Shown: positions 57,260 to 64,000 of the stretch, piece by piece
How positions within the stretch are numbered: position 1 is the stretch's first letter
How the letters are laid out: each line of letters starts with the position of its first letter
Origin: JAWKRB01 sp041389885
GTDB taxonomy: Bacteria > Myxococcota_A > Polyangia > Polyangiales > Ga0077539
Assembly: GCA_041389885.1 (NCBI GenBank)
Contig: JAWKRB010000033.1
Coordinates: forward strand, 22,675 to 86,674
Direction: 5' to 3'
Length of the DNA: 64,000 nucleotides
The notes under the pieces: model-generated
What the model was told of the DNA's origin: nothing
What the model saw: only the letters and a program-made list of their open reading frames with translations
Databases searched by the model: none
Position numbers and translations under genes: made by a program

Positions 57260-58500
57260 GCGCCCGCCTCGTCGTCTCGCCGCCACGCCTGAATGCGCCG
57301 CCAGAAGAGCTCGGTGAAGGGCTCCACCTCGTGCGCGGGGTAGAGCGCCGCGACCTTGAGTCGCACCGCCTCGCGGGCCTCGGGGGACGCGAAGAAGTCC
57401 CGCGCCACCGCGTCGAGGTGCGAGAGGTGCTCGCCGCAGAAATCCTCGAAGCGCGCGGTGTCGAAGTGCGCCGCGGCGATCTTCGCGTAGGCGCGGAGCT
57501 TGTCGCGGTAGGGCATGTCGCGCTCCGCGGCGACGGCGTAGTAGGGCGCCCAGTCGAGGGTGCGCCGCATGGGACGCTTGGTCACCGCGCAGAAGATCGA
57601 CCACCGCACGTTGGCCTTCACCAGCCACGGGAAGTGGTAGTGCAGCGAGGTCACCTGCGAGTCGGGGCAGGGGTTGGCGAAGTCGATGGGGTGCCAGGTG
57701 CCCTCGCGGTGCATCGCCTCGCAGGAGTTGAAGTCCCACCCGAAGAACGCGTTGATCGTGAGGGTGGTGTCGCGCAGCAGCTGCGCCTCGTCGTCGCTCA
57801 CGAAGCCCTTGTCCATCGTGTAGCGGTCGTGCAGCGGCTTCTCGGCGGCGTAGCGCACGATGGTGGTCTGCGGCCCGAGGCCCACGCAGCGAATGAAGCG
57901 GTCGAAGGGGTGCACGGCCCGCTGCACGTGCATCACCATCTTGCCGCTCTCTTCGTACTTCTGCCGCAGCGCGGCCTCGTCGTCGATGCGGCTGACGCCC
58001 TTCCACCCCCCGCCGTCGTAGGGCTTCATGAACATGGGGTAGCCCACCGCGCGCCCCACCGCGCCGAGGTCGAAGAGCCTCGCGTAACGCCGCAGGGTCA
58101 CCGCGAGGTCGGGCGTGGGCTCGTACGACTTGGGCGGGAGCATCCACGTCTCGGGGATGGGCATGCCCAGCGCCATCATCGCGCAGTAGCTCGTGTGCTT
58201 CTCGTTGGCCTGGATCGACCACGGGTTGTTGAGCGTGTAGAGGCCGTCCATGAGGATGGCCTTCTTCAGCCACTCGCGCGTGGGGTGGTACCAGTGCGTG
58301 AGCCGGTCGAGCACCAGGTCGTAGCGGCAGGGCTGCCGGAGGTCGAAGGGCTCGATGGAGACGCGCTCGACCTCGACGCCGACCTCATCGCCGCCGTGCG
58401 GGATGCTGAGGTCGAGGCGCTTGACCAGCTGCTCGTAGCAGAGCGGCCAGCAGATGTCTGCGCCGAGGGAGAGCCCGATCTTACGGGTGATTCTAGACAT
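57256..58500 (-). CDS. ATP-grasp domain ligase A
   Basis: A 414-residue cytoplasmic protein with an ATP-grasp fold: LNNPWSIQANEKHTSYCAMM before the grasp, then AVGYPMFMKPYDGGGWKGVS (Lys and Gly-rich ATP loop), GKMVMHVQRAVHPFDRFIRC, and late acidic residues in TLTINAFFGWDFNSCEAMHR and WHPIDFANPCPDS for metal binding. Such enzymes activate a carboxylate as acyl phosphate and couple it to an amine or thiol. The start ATG at 58500 (MSRITRKIGLSLGADICWPL) is 21 bp after the Fes-like esterase gene; the stop overlaps the second esterase. Its substrate is unknown. Sequence and length differ clearly from ligase B, so the two are not recent duplicates. Confidence 0.85.
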   Translation of the reverse strand: MSRITRKIGLSLGADICWPLCYEQLVKRLDLSIPHGGDEVGVEVERVSIEPFDLRQPCRYDLVLDRLTHWYHPTREWLKKAILMDGLYTLNNPWSIQANEKHTSYCAMMALGMPIPETWMLPPKSYEPTPDLAVTLRRYARLFDLGAVGRAVGYPMFMKPYDGGGWKGVSRIDDEAALRQKYEESGKMVMHVQRAVHPFDRFIRCVGLGPQTTIVRYAAEKPLHDRYTMDKGFVSDDEAQLLRDTTLTINAFFGWDFNSCEAMHREGTWHPIDFANPCPDSQVTSLHYHFPWLVKANVRWSIFCAVTKRPMRRTLDWAPYYAVAAERDMPYRDKLRAYAKIAAAHFDTARFEDFCGEHLSHLDAVARDFFASPEAREAVRLKVAALYPAHEVEPFTELFWRRIQAWRRDDEAGA

Positions 58501-58521
58501 GGGGGACCGTCGCTCCCTGCG

Positions 58522-59652
58522 CTATTCGTACACCATGAGAAGAGGGCCAGGAAAGAGCCAAGAGAGCCCCTCGCGCAGCCGGTCACGCCAGTTCTCCCAG
58601 TTGTGCCCGTCGCGCGATTCGACGTAGCGGATGTCCATCCCGGTGGACTTCAGCATGGGCACGATGGAGCGGTTCTCGTAGATCAGCGACTCGTACATCC
58701 CGCAGCTCACGAAGACCCGCTCGGCAACGGCGAGGGGCCGCGCGCGAAACTGGTTCATGAACGACACCACGGGGTCGAAGAGGGGGCCCCGGCGGTTGCC
58801 CTCGCCGATGTCGGTGAAGGCGAAGGAGCCGCTCTGGAGCAGCAGCCGGCCGTAGAAGCCCGGCCGGCGCCAGGCCGTCGAGAGGGCGGCCACGGCGCCG
58901 AAGCTCGCGCCCATGAGGCAGCGGCTCTGCGGCCGCGGGGGGATGGGGAAGCGCCGCTCGAGGTAGGGCACCAGCTCGTCGGTGAGGTAGGCCGCGTGCT
59001 TCTCGTGGTCGGCGTACTCGACGAGGCGGTTGGGCGAGCTGGTGAGCGCCACGATCATGTCGGGGATCTCGAGGCGCGCCGTGAGGTTGTCGAGCACGTT
59101 GCCGAGGTCGGCGTAGCGCAGGTAGTCGTGGCCGTCGTGCACGATGAGCAGGGGGTACCTCCGCGTGCGGCGAAAGCGCGCGGGGAGGTACAGCCCGAAG
59201 GTCCTGCGGCCCAGGGACTTCGACTTGATCATCACCTCGTCCATGCGGCCGGGGGCGACGTCGGGGTCGTGGCGGATCCACTCGGGGACCTCGTAGCCCT
59301 CGCCGTGCGCCACGGAGTTCGCCCCGAAGGGGTCGCGCGCGCGGTTGGGGTTGAGCGGGTCTTCGATCCACTCGCCGCGCCCGTTGCGCAGCACCTCGTA
59401 CTTGTACTCGACCCGCGACGCCGGCGGCAGCCCGAGGTTGAGGTACCAGACGTCGGTGCCCTCGACGCGGGTGAGCGCCTGCGACGACGGCAGCCCGTAG
59501 ACCCAGTGTCGCAAGCGAATTCCCTCGGCCTCGCCGCGCCACACGAAGGTGATGCTCGACCCCTCGACGAGGGGAAAGCTCTTGCCCGCGAAGAAGGCCG
59601 CCACGGCCTCGGGGGTGCGCGGGCCCTTGATCAGCTCGTCGATTACGCCCAT
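58522..59652 (-). CDS. Fes-like esterase with N-terminal beta-sandwich domain
   Basis: A protein of 376 residues. Residues about 30-130 (GSSITFVWRGEAEGIRLRHW then TRVEGTDVWYLNLGLPPASR) look like the CBM48/early-set domain of enterochelin esterases. The rest is an esterase: YPLLIVHDGHDYLRYADLGN, nucleophile RCLMGASFGAVAALSTAWRR, and catalytic His in VESRDGHNWENWRDRLREGL. No signal peptide is present. Start ATG at 59652 overlaps the upstream S51-like gene by 10 bp. With the second esterase it suggests two hydrolytic steps on the operon's product, perhaps cleaving cyclic or polyester-like intermediates; no siderophore genes are visible here. Confidence 0.82.
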   Translation of the reverse strand: MGVIDELIKGPRTPEAVAAFFAGKSFPLVEGSSITFVWRGEAEGIRLRHWVYGLPSSQALTRVEGTDVWYLNLGLPPASRVEYKYEVLRNGRGEWIEDPLNPNRARDPFGANSVAHGEGYEVPEWIRHDPDVAPGRMDEVMIKSKSLGRRTFGLYLPARFRRTRRYPLLIVHDGHDYLRYADLGNVLDNLTARLEIPDMIVALTSSPNRLVEYADHEKHAAYLTDELVPYLERRFPIPPRPQSRCLMGASFGAVAALSTAWRRPGFYGRLLLQSGSFAFTDIGEGNRRGPLFDPVVSFMNQFRARPLAVAERVFVSCGMYESLIYENRSIVPMLKSTGMDIRYVESRDGHNWENWRDRLREGLSWLFPGPLLMVYE

Positions 59653-60575
59653 CCGTTCCAATCCAGTTCGACGGTGCCGTCGGTGGTGAGCAGGTCGGCC
59701 GCGGCGCGCTTCACGACGCCGTCGGCGAGGGTGACCGAGGCGCCGTGATCGAGGGCCACGCACGTCGCGGGGGCCATGCGCTGCGTGAAGCGGGCGATGC
59801 CGCGCTGATCGTCCATGCGGATGCGCCGCCGGGGGTCGGGGAGCACCACGAGGCCCGGCGCGCGCATGAAGCCCTCGTCGAGCACCTGCGCGACGCTCTT
59901 TCCGTACGGGGGGTGGTCGTGAAAGAGCACCACCCGGTCGGTGAGCACCATCGCCCCCGCGGACCACGCCACCACGGGGAGCTCCTTGGCGAATTCCATC
60001 ACGCCGAAGAGCCGCATGCGGTTGAGCAGCGAGGCCACGTGGCCGCCCGCGATGGCGAGGGCCCCGCACTGCGCGAGGATGGCCTGGATCTCCTCGCGGT
60101 GCTTCGCGACCGAGGGTCGGGTCCACGGCTCCCACGCGGCGTCGAACTCCTCGTGCACCGTGCGGCAGCGCACGAGGTGGTCCTCGTCGAGCTGTCGAAA
60201 GACGTCGACCGAGACCCTCCACTCCTGCGCGAGGAGCTCGGGCTCGACGTGGCGCACGGCGATGGCCTGCGCGGCCTCGTCGGCGTAGTCGAGGCGCACC
60301 CGATAGAACTCCTGCATGTGCCGCAGGAGCTCCTGCCGGGCCTTGTACGCCGCGGTGAGCTCGGGGTCGCTGGCGAAGACGTCCTCCGAGCGCTTGTGCA
60401 GGTGGAGGTTGCGCGCGCTCACGCCGAGGCGCGCGGCGAGGTCCTCGTCCTCGCCCTCGCGCTCCTGCCAGCCCGCGGTGATGAGCGCGACGTCGCGCGT
60501 CACGCCGAGGTCGCGCAGCGTGCGCCCCGCGTCGACGCTCACCCGCTGCGGCCCCAGGAGGACCACCGTCGTCAC
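59643..60575 (-). CDS. Peptidase S51/cyanophycinase-like protein
   Basis: A 310-residue cytoplasmic protein of the class I amidotransferase-like fold. The likely nucleophile is Ser in PVVAWSAGAMVLTDRV, the A-G-A-M surroundings resembling the GTSAGA elbow of S51 peptidases (cyanophycinase, dipeptidase E), preceded by CGALAIAGGHVASLLNRMRL. The N-terminal half (about 1-165) is helical, charged and unusual for the family, including HKRSEDVFASDPELTAAYKA. The GTG start at 60575 overlaps the upstream ATP-grasp stop by 4 bp. It could cleave isopeptide-type bonds made by the operon's ligases; this is inference. Confidence 0.7.
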   Translation of the reverse strand: MTTVVLLGPQRVSVDAGRTLRDLGVTRDVALITAGWQEREGEDEDLAARLGVSARNLHLHKRSEDVFASDPELTAAYKARQELLRHMQEFYRVRLDYADEAAQAIAVRHVEPELLAQEWRVSVDVFRQLDEDHLVRCRTVHEEFDAAWEPWTRPSVAKHREEIQAILAQCGALAIAGGHVASLLNRMRLFGVMEFAKELPVVAWSAGAMVLTDRVVLFHDHPPYGKSVAQVLDEGFMRAPGLVVLPDPRRRIRMDDQRGIARFTQRMAPATCVALDHGASVTLADGVVKRAAADLLTTDGTVELDWNGWA

Positions 60576-61798
60576 CGCGCGTACACCTTCAGGGTCTTGC
60601 CGATCTGCGTCATCACCGCGCGGAGCCCGTCGTAGTCCTCGTGCTTCAGGCGCACCCAGGCGTTGGCCATGTACCCCGCCTCGACGCCCTGCGTGGGGGT
60701 GCCCTCGTGGGGCAGGTGGTAGTCGATGATGTTGTGCGCGAAGGCCGCGCGCACCGCGTCGACGCCGCTGTAGCCCGCGACGCGCCCGTCGCGGTCGGGG
60801 CGCAGCGCGATGAGCCCCGTCGAGTACCGCCGCGAGGGCCGCTGCGCGGGACGTCCGCCGCAGATGAGCGTGGCCCACTCGCGGTAGAGGTCCATGTCGT
60901 TGCCGACGTTGTAGAGGTCCCAGGTGCGCACGCCGGGGGGGCGGCAGCCGATCTCGGAGAACTTCAGCCCCTTGGGCCCGAAGAACCACTCCATGTGCGT
61001 CGCCGAGGTCTCGATGCCCAGGAGCTCGATCACCTTGGCGCCCATGGCCCTGAGCTCGGCGTAGGCCTCGGCGCGGTCGATGCGGTTGGTCACGGCGATC
61101 TGCGGGGAGATCCACCGCGTGCGCATCGCCTCGAGCACGTTGGGGTAGTAGTGCGACGCGAAGTCGTGCACCACCTCGCCGCGCTGGGTGAGCGTGTCGT
61201 AGAAGCCCTCGTGGCCCTCGAGGTACTCCTCCACGGCGACGCTGCGGCCGGTGCCCAGCGCGCCCAGGGCCTTGAGCGCCGGCGCGATCTCCTCCTCGCG
61301 GTCGACCCGCGCGGCCCCCGACGCGCCCGCGCCGTCGCGGGGCTTGAGGATCACCGGGTACCCCGCGCGCTCGACGAACTCCAGCACCTCGTCGACCGAG
61401 CTCGCGCTCCCCGACATCGCGCAGGGCACACCGCCGGCGCGGAGCACCTCCTTCATCGCGGGCTTGTCGCGGCACAGAAAGGCCGTGCGGTACGACGTGC
61501 CCGGGATCTCCAGGGCCTCGCGCACCTTCGCGGTCGAGAGGATGTGCGCCTCCACCGTGGCCTCGACCCGGTCGACGTGCTTGCGCCCGTGAATGAAGCG
61601 AAGCGCGCGGAGCACCGCGGCCTCGTCGCAGACGTTCGACACCTCCTCGTAGTGGGTGAGCCAGCGGCGCATGTCGTCGTCGAGGGAGTCGCGAGACCCC
61701 TCTCCGATGGCGGTGACCGTGGCCCCGACCTCTGCGAGGGCCTTCACGAAGAGCCGCTGGTTCGTGGGGAACCGCGGCTCGATCAGGACGACGTGCAT
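60572..61798 (-). CDS. ATP-grasp domain ligase B
   Basis: A 408-residue ATP-grasp enzyme resembling carbamoyl-phosphate-synthase-like and D-Ala-D-Ala-ligase-like proteins. MHVVLIEPRFPTNQRLFVKA opens a Rossmann-like pre-domain. RAGYPVILKPRDGAGASGAA carries the ATP-binding Lys and Gly-rich loop, GRSVAVEEYLEGHEGFYDTL the hinge, and KGLKFSEIGCRPPGVRTWDL the metal-binding Glu with the conserved EIGCRPPG. The ATG at 61798 overlaps the glgA stop by 16 bp. It likely forms an amide or peptide bond; the substrate pair is unknown. Its tail (GVEAGYMANAWVRLKHEDYD) is of the type seen in BL00235/CARNS1-related proteins. Confidence 0.85.
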   Translation of the reverse strand: MHVVLIEPRFPTNQRLFVKALAEVGATVTAIGEGSRDSLDDDMRRWLTHYEEVSNVCDEAAVLRALRFIHGRKHVDRVEATVEAHILSTAKVREALEIPGTSYRTAFLCRDKPAMKEVLRAGGVPCAMSGSASSVDEVLEFVERAGYPVILKPRDGAGASGAARVDREEEIAPALKALGALGTGRSVAVEEYLEGHEGFYDTLTQRGEVVHDFASHYYPNVLEAMRTRWISPQIAVTNRIDRAEAYAELRAMGAKVIELLGIETSATHMEWFFGPKGLKFSEIGCRPPGVRTWDLYNVGNDMDLYREWATLICGGRPAQRPSRRYSTGLIALRPDRDGRVAGYSGVDAVRAAFAHNIIDYHLPHEGTPTQGVEAGYMANAWVRLKHEDYDGLRAVMTQIGKTLKVYAR

Positions 61799-63234
61799 GA
61801 CGATCCCTTCAGCCGTTCAAAGAGGAGCTCGTAGACCTTCGCCTGTCGCTCCCAGGAGAAATCCTTGGCCATGGCGTTGCGCTGGATTCTCTTCCAATAC
61901 GCGGGGCTGCGATACGCCGCGAGGCCCTGCTCCACCGCCCAGCGCAGCCCCGCGGCGTCGTGGTGCTCGAAGACGAAGCCGTCGCCCTCGCCCGTGCGAG
62001 GGTTCCAGGGGGTGACCGTGTCGGCCAGGCCGCCCGTGCGGTGCACGATGGGCGCGGTGCCGTAGCGCAGGCTGTACATCTGGTTGAGCCCGCAGGGCTC
62101 GTAGCGCGAGGGCATGAGAAACAGGTCGGCGCCCGCCTCGATGCGGTGCGCGAGGGGGTTCGAGTAGCCCTTGTAGAAGCACACCTGCCTGGGGAACGCG
62201 CGCTGCATCCGGGCGAACATGTCCTCCAGGCCGCGCTCGCCGCTGCCGAGCACCACGAGCTGAATGTCCTTGCGAGACAAGCGCTCTGGGAACACCTCGC
62301 CCAGCAGGTCGAGGCCCTTCTGCGAGACCAGCCGCGACACCACGCCGAAGAGCGCGACGCCGGGGACGTACGGCAGCCCGAGGTCGCGCAGCAGCGCCTC
62401 CTTGTTGCGCTCCTTGCCCTCCAGGTCGTCGGCGCTGTAGCGAAACGGCAGCAGGGCGTCGCTCTCGGGGGACCAGTCGTCGCCGTCGACGCCGTTGAGA
62501 ATGCCCACGACGGTGCTGCTGCGCGCGCGGAGGTAGGGGTCGAGGCGCGCGCCGTAGGCCTCGGTCTGGATCTCCTTCGCGTAGGTGGGCGACACGGTGC
62601 TCACGCCGTCGGCGTAGAGGATCCCGTGGAGCATGGGGTTGATCCGCCCCTCGCGGAGCTCGTCTTGATGAAAGAGGTGGGCGGAGTCGGCGAGGCCCGT
62701 GTCGGCGAGGCGGCTCGCGGCGAAGGTGCCCTGGTAGTTCAGGTTGTGGATCGTGAGCAGCGTGCGGGTGTGGGCGAAGAGCTGGTCCCAGCCGAAGCGG
62801 CACTTGAGGATCAGCGGGAGCAGCGCCGCCTGCCAGTCGTTGCACTGGATCACGTCGGGCGCGAAGCCCATGCGCTGCGCGGCCATGAGCGACGCGTAGA
62901 TCAGCGCGATGAAGCGCAGGTGCTCGTCGTCGTCGCGGGTGTAGATCGACCCGCGGGCGTAGAGCGCGGGGCAGTGCACGAAGTAGTTTCCGGGCTCGCG
63001 CGGGGTCGAGAGCACGTGCACGGCGTAGCGGTTGGAGCCGAGGTGAAGGTCGAAGGGCTCGAGCGCGCCCTCGAGGCCCAGGGGCGCCGCGGCGATGCGG
63101 TCGTAGCGCGGGATGAAGGTGCGAACGTCGTGGCCCGCCCGTCGCAGCGCGCGAGGGAGGGCGGCGACCACGTCCGCGAGTCCGCCGGTCTTCGCGTGCG
63201 GGCTCAGCTCCGACGCGACGCAGAGGATGTTCAC
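61783..63234 (-). CDS. glgA: Glycogen synthase (ADP-glucose type)
   Basis: A GT5 starch/glycogen synthase of 483 residues that extends alpha-1,4-glucan from ADP- or UDP-glucose. The N-terminal MNILCVASELSPHAKTGGLA contains the substrate-binding K-T-G-G-L. Further motifs are DVIQCNDWQAALLPLI, LLTIHNLNYQGTFAASRL, FGVVSRLVSQKGLDLLGEVF, and FLMPSRYEPCGLNQMYSLRY with the catalytic Glu of E-x7-E, then TGGLADTV. Length matches GlgA. It starts 46 bp after the N-formylglutamate amidohydrolase-like gene and ends inside the ATP-grasp B start. No branching enzyme or GlgC is adjacent, so its presence in this operon is a puzzle. Confidence 0.93.
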   Translation of the reverse strand: MNILCVASELSPHAKTGGLADVVAALPRALRRAGHDVRTFIPRYDRIAAAPLGLEGALEPFDLHLGSNRYAVHVLSTPREPGNYFVHCPALYARGSIYTRDDDEHLRFIALIYASLMAAQRMGFAPDVIQCNDWQAALLPLILKCRFGWDQLFAHTRTLLTIHNLNYQGTFAASRLADTGLADSAHLFHQDELREGRINPMLHGILYADGVSTVSPTYAKEIQTEAYGARLDPYLRARSSTVVGILNGVDGDDWSPESDALLPFRYSADDLEGKERNKEALLRDLGLPYVPGVALFGVVSRLVSQKGLDLLGEVFPERLSRKDIQLVVLGSGERGLEDMFARMQRAFPRQVCFYKGYSNPLAHRIEAGADLFLMPSRYEPCGLNQMYSLRYGTAPIVHRTGGLADTVTPWNPRTGEGDGFVFEHHDAAGLRWAVEQGLAAYRSPAYWKRIQRNAMAKDFSWERQAKVYELLFERLKGSSCTSS

Positions 63235-63280
63235 GGCGCGATGCTGCCACGGCCCCCGCGGGCGGTGATAGCGCGAAGTG

Positions 63281-64000
63281 CTACCACCAGCGCAGCAGCG
63301 CGTCGGCCAGGGGGGCCGCGAGGCGGGCGACCTTCTCGGGGCTGATCTTCATCTCGACGAAGGGGTCGAAGGGGTCGGCGAGGAGGTCCCGGCGCACCTC
63401 CACGCAGAGGGCGCGGCCGGGGCGGCGCTGCACGTGGTCCCAGGCCAGGGTGCTGGGGTGCAGGGGGTAGGTCTCGCCGTCGGCCATGGCGATGTCTCGC
63501 GCCGCGAGGCCCTCGCGCAGCGCCGAGACCACCGCCTCGGGGGCGTAGGAGGTGCCGTCGAGGCCGCGGGAGATCACGTCGACCATGGGACGCAGCGTCC
63601 AGGTGGGCTCGACCTCGGGGGTGTACGCCCGGCGCAGGCTCTCGACGATGGCGTCGTCGACCTCGACGTCGACGTTGCGCGGCGCGTAGCTGTGCGGGAG
63701 CAGCACCGCCCCGTCGGGAGAGAGCGCCTCGGAGCACGCGCGCACCGCGGCGACGTAGCGGTCGTAGCGGTCGCGGAGCAGCGCGCGGTCCTCGGGGGTG
63801 GTGATCCAGGGCATGAGGCCGGGGGTGACCTTGCCCGCCTTGAAGTCCTCGGGCGCGGCGTCGACGCGGCGGTTGCAGTCGATGAAGGTGCGCGGGATCC
63901 TGCAGCGCAGCAGCGCGATCGAGCGCGCGGGGGCGAGGGCCGCGAGGCGGTCGGCGACGGCCTCGGCGAGCTCCCAGGCGCCCACGTCGGTGTTCACATA
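63281..64000 (-). CDS. N-formylglutamate amidohydrolase-like protein, N-terminus cut by window edge
   Basis: At least 238 residues are visible, starting within the gene: at the window edge the reverse-strand frame is open (Y, then V in VNTDVGAWELAEAV). The N-formylglutamate amidohydrolase family features are RTFIDCNRRVDAAPEDFKAG, AVLLPHSYAPRNVDVEVDDA, DTGAWE-like early Asp, and GRALCVEVRRDLLADPFDPF near the end, with likely Zn ligands among them. The family hydrolyses N-formyl or similar acyl-glutamate bonds; here it may process the operon's product or substrate. A GTG at 63997 could also be the start, but homologues are longer. The operon's promoter would lie beyond the window. Confidence 0.78.
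   Translation of the reverse strand, partial: YVNTDVGAWELAEAVADRLAALAPARSIALLRCRIPRTFIDCNRRVDAAPEDFKAGKVTPGLMPWITTPEDRALLRDRYDRYVAAVRACSEALSPDGAVLLPHSYAPRNVDVEVDDAIVESLRRAYTPEVEPTWTLRPMVDVISRGLDGTSYAPEAVVSALREGLAARDIAMADGETYPLHPSTLAWDHVQRRPGRALCVEVRRDLLADPFDPFVEMKISPEKVARLAAPLADALLRWW

Noticed and set aside
56507..58273. 588-residue ORF joining esterase and upstream sequence
   Set aside because: The upstream part is a shadow of the ATP-grasp gene; the esterase starts at the GTG overlapping that gene's stop.

Overview
The window is a very GC-rich bacterial chromosome segment with almost no non-coding space. Its gene content points to the Myxococcota (myxobacteria and relatives). It has many lipoproteins with Asp/Ala/Pro/Thr linkers, two large genes built from 43-residue eight-cysteine repeats of the kind known from myxobacteria, a MopE-type metal-binding-motif lipoprotein, a DUF4397 lipoprotein, and stand-alone signalling and redox genes. 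The assignment is inferred from gene content and composition; no rRNA or other phylogenetic marker is present.

Layout. 1-3.7 kb: cbb3 oxidase genes on the minus strand (ccoI-ccoS-ccoN, ccoN cut by the window edge). 3.9-8.6 kb: a small lipoprotein, a 257-bp long palindrome, three small conserved proteins (DUF6000, ADP-ribosylation/crystallin J1-like, DUF2200), a chrA chromate exporter, a haloalkane dehalogenase and a single-domain response regulator. 8.8-28.8 kb: mostly exported proteins, namely a Kazal-containing lipoprotein, an M1 aminopeptidase lipoprotein, the two Cys-repeat genes, an acyltransferase, and MopE and DUF4397 lipoproteins. These are interspersed with glutathione reductase, a saccharopine-dehydrogenase-like enzyme, rhodanese, universal stress protein and tatA. 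28.8-31.1 kb: an STT3-like membrane glycosyltransferase.

31.3-41.7 kb looks like an accessory/defence island. It holds a type I restriction-modification locus (hsdR, hsdM and an hsdS whose first recognition domain is frame-disrupted), separated by two copies of a short palindromic repeat. After it come an unknown protein, a 250-bp array of 9-bp motifs phased every 21-22 bp, a GNAT-methyltransferase fusion, a GIY-YIG-like protein and a 494-bp long palindrome related to the one at 4.2 kb. 41.7-52.6 kb: a frame-disrupted cytochrome c protein, a small tyrosine phosphatase, a fatty-acid desaturase, a glycosyltransferase, a DMT exporter, a GST and several exported proteins.

52.6-64 kb is one tightly packed minus-strand operon and the most interesting functional unit. 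It encodes an N-formylglutamate amidohydrolase-like enzyme, glycogen synthase, two ATP-grasp ligases, a peptidase-S51-like protein, two serine esterases, a glutamate-cysteine-ligase-like amidoligase fused to CBS domains, a small protein resembling the front of the next protein, and a subtilisin-like peptidase. Most junctions overlap or are under 25 bp. I infer a pathway that joins amino-acid-like units by ATP-dependent ligation and trims or releases the product. The product is unknown, and the presence of glycogen synthase is unexplained.

Five loci (about 10.2, 16.7-19.3, 20.5-21.8, 36.4-36.8 and 41.8-42.8 kb) carry dense small indels inside otherwise recognisable proteins, while every other gene is intact. 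Many can be read through by restoring one base, often in a short homopolymer. Local consensus error is therefore at least as likely as true pseudogenes, and raw reads should settle it.
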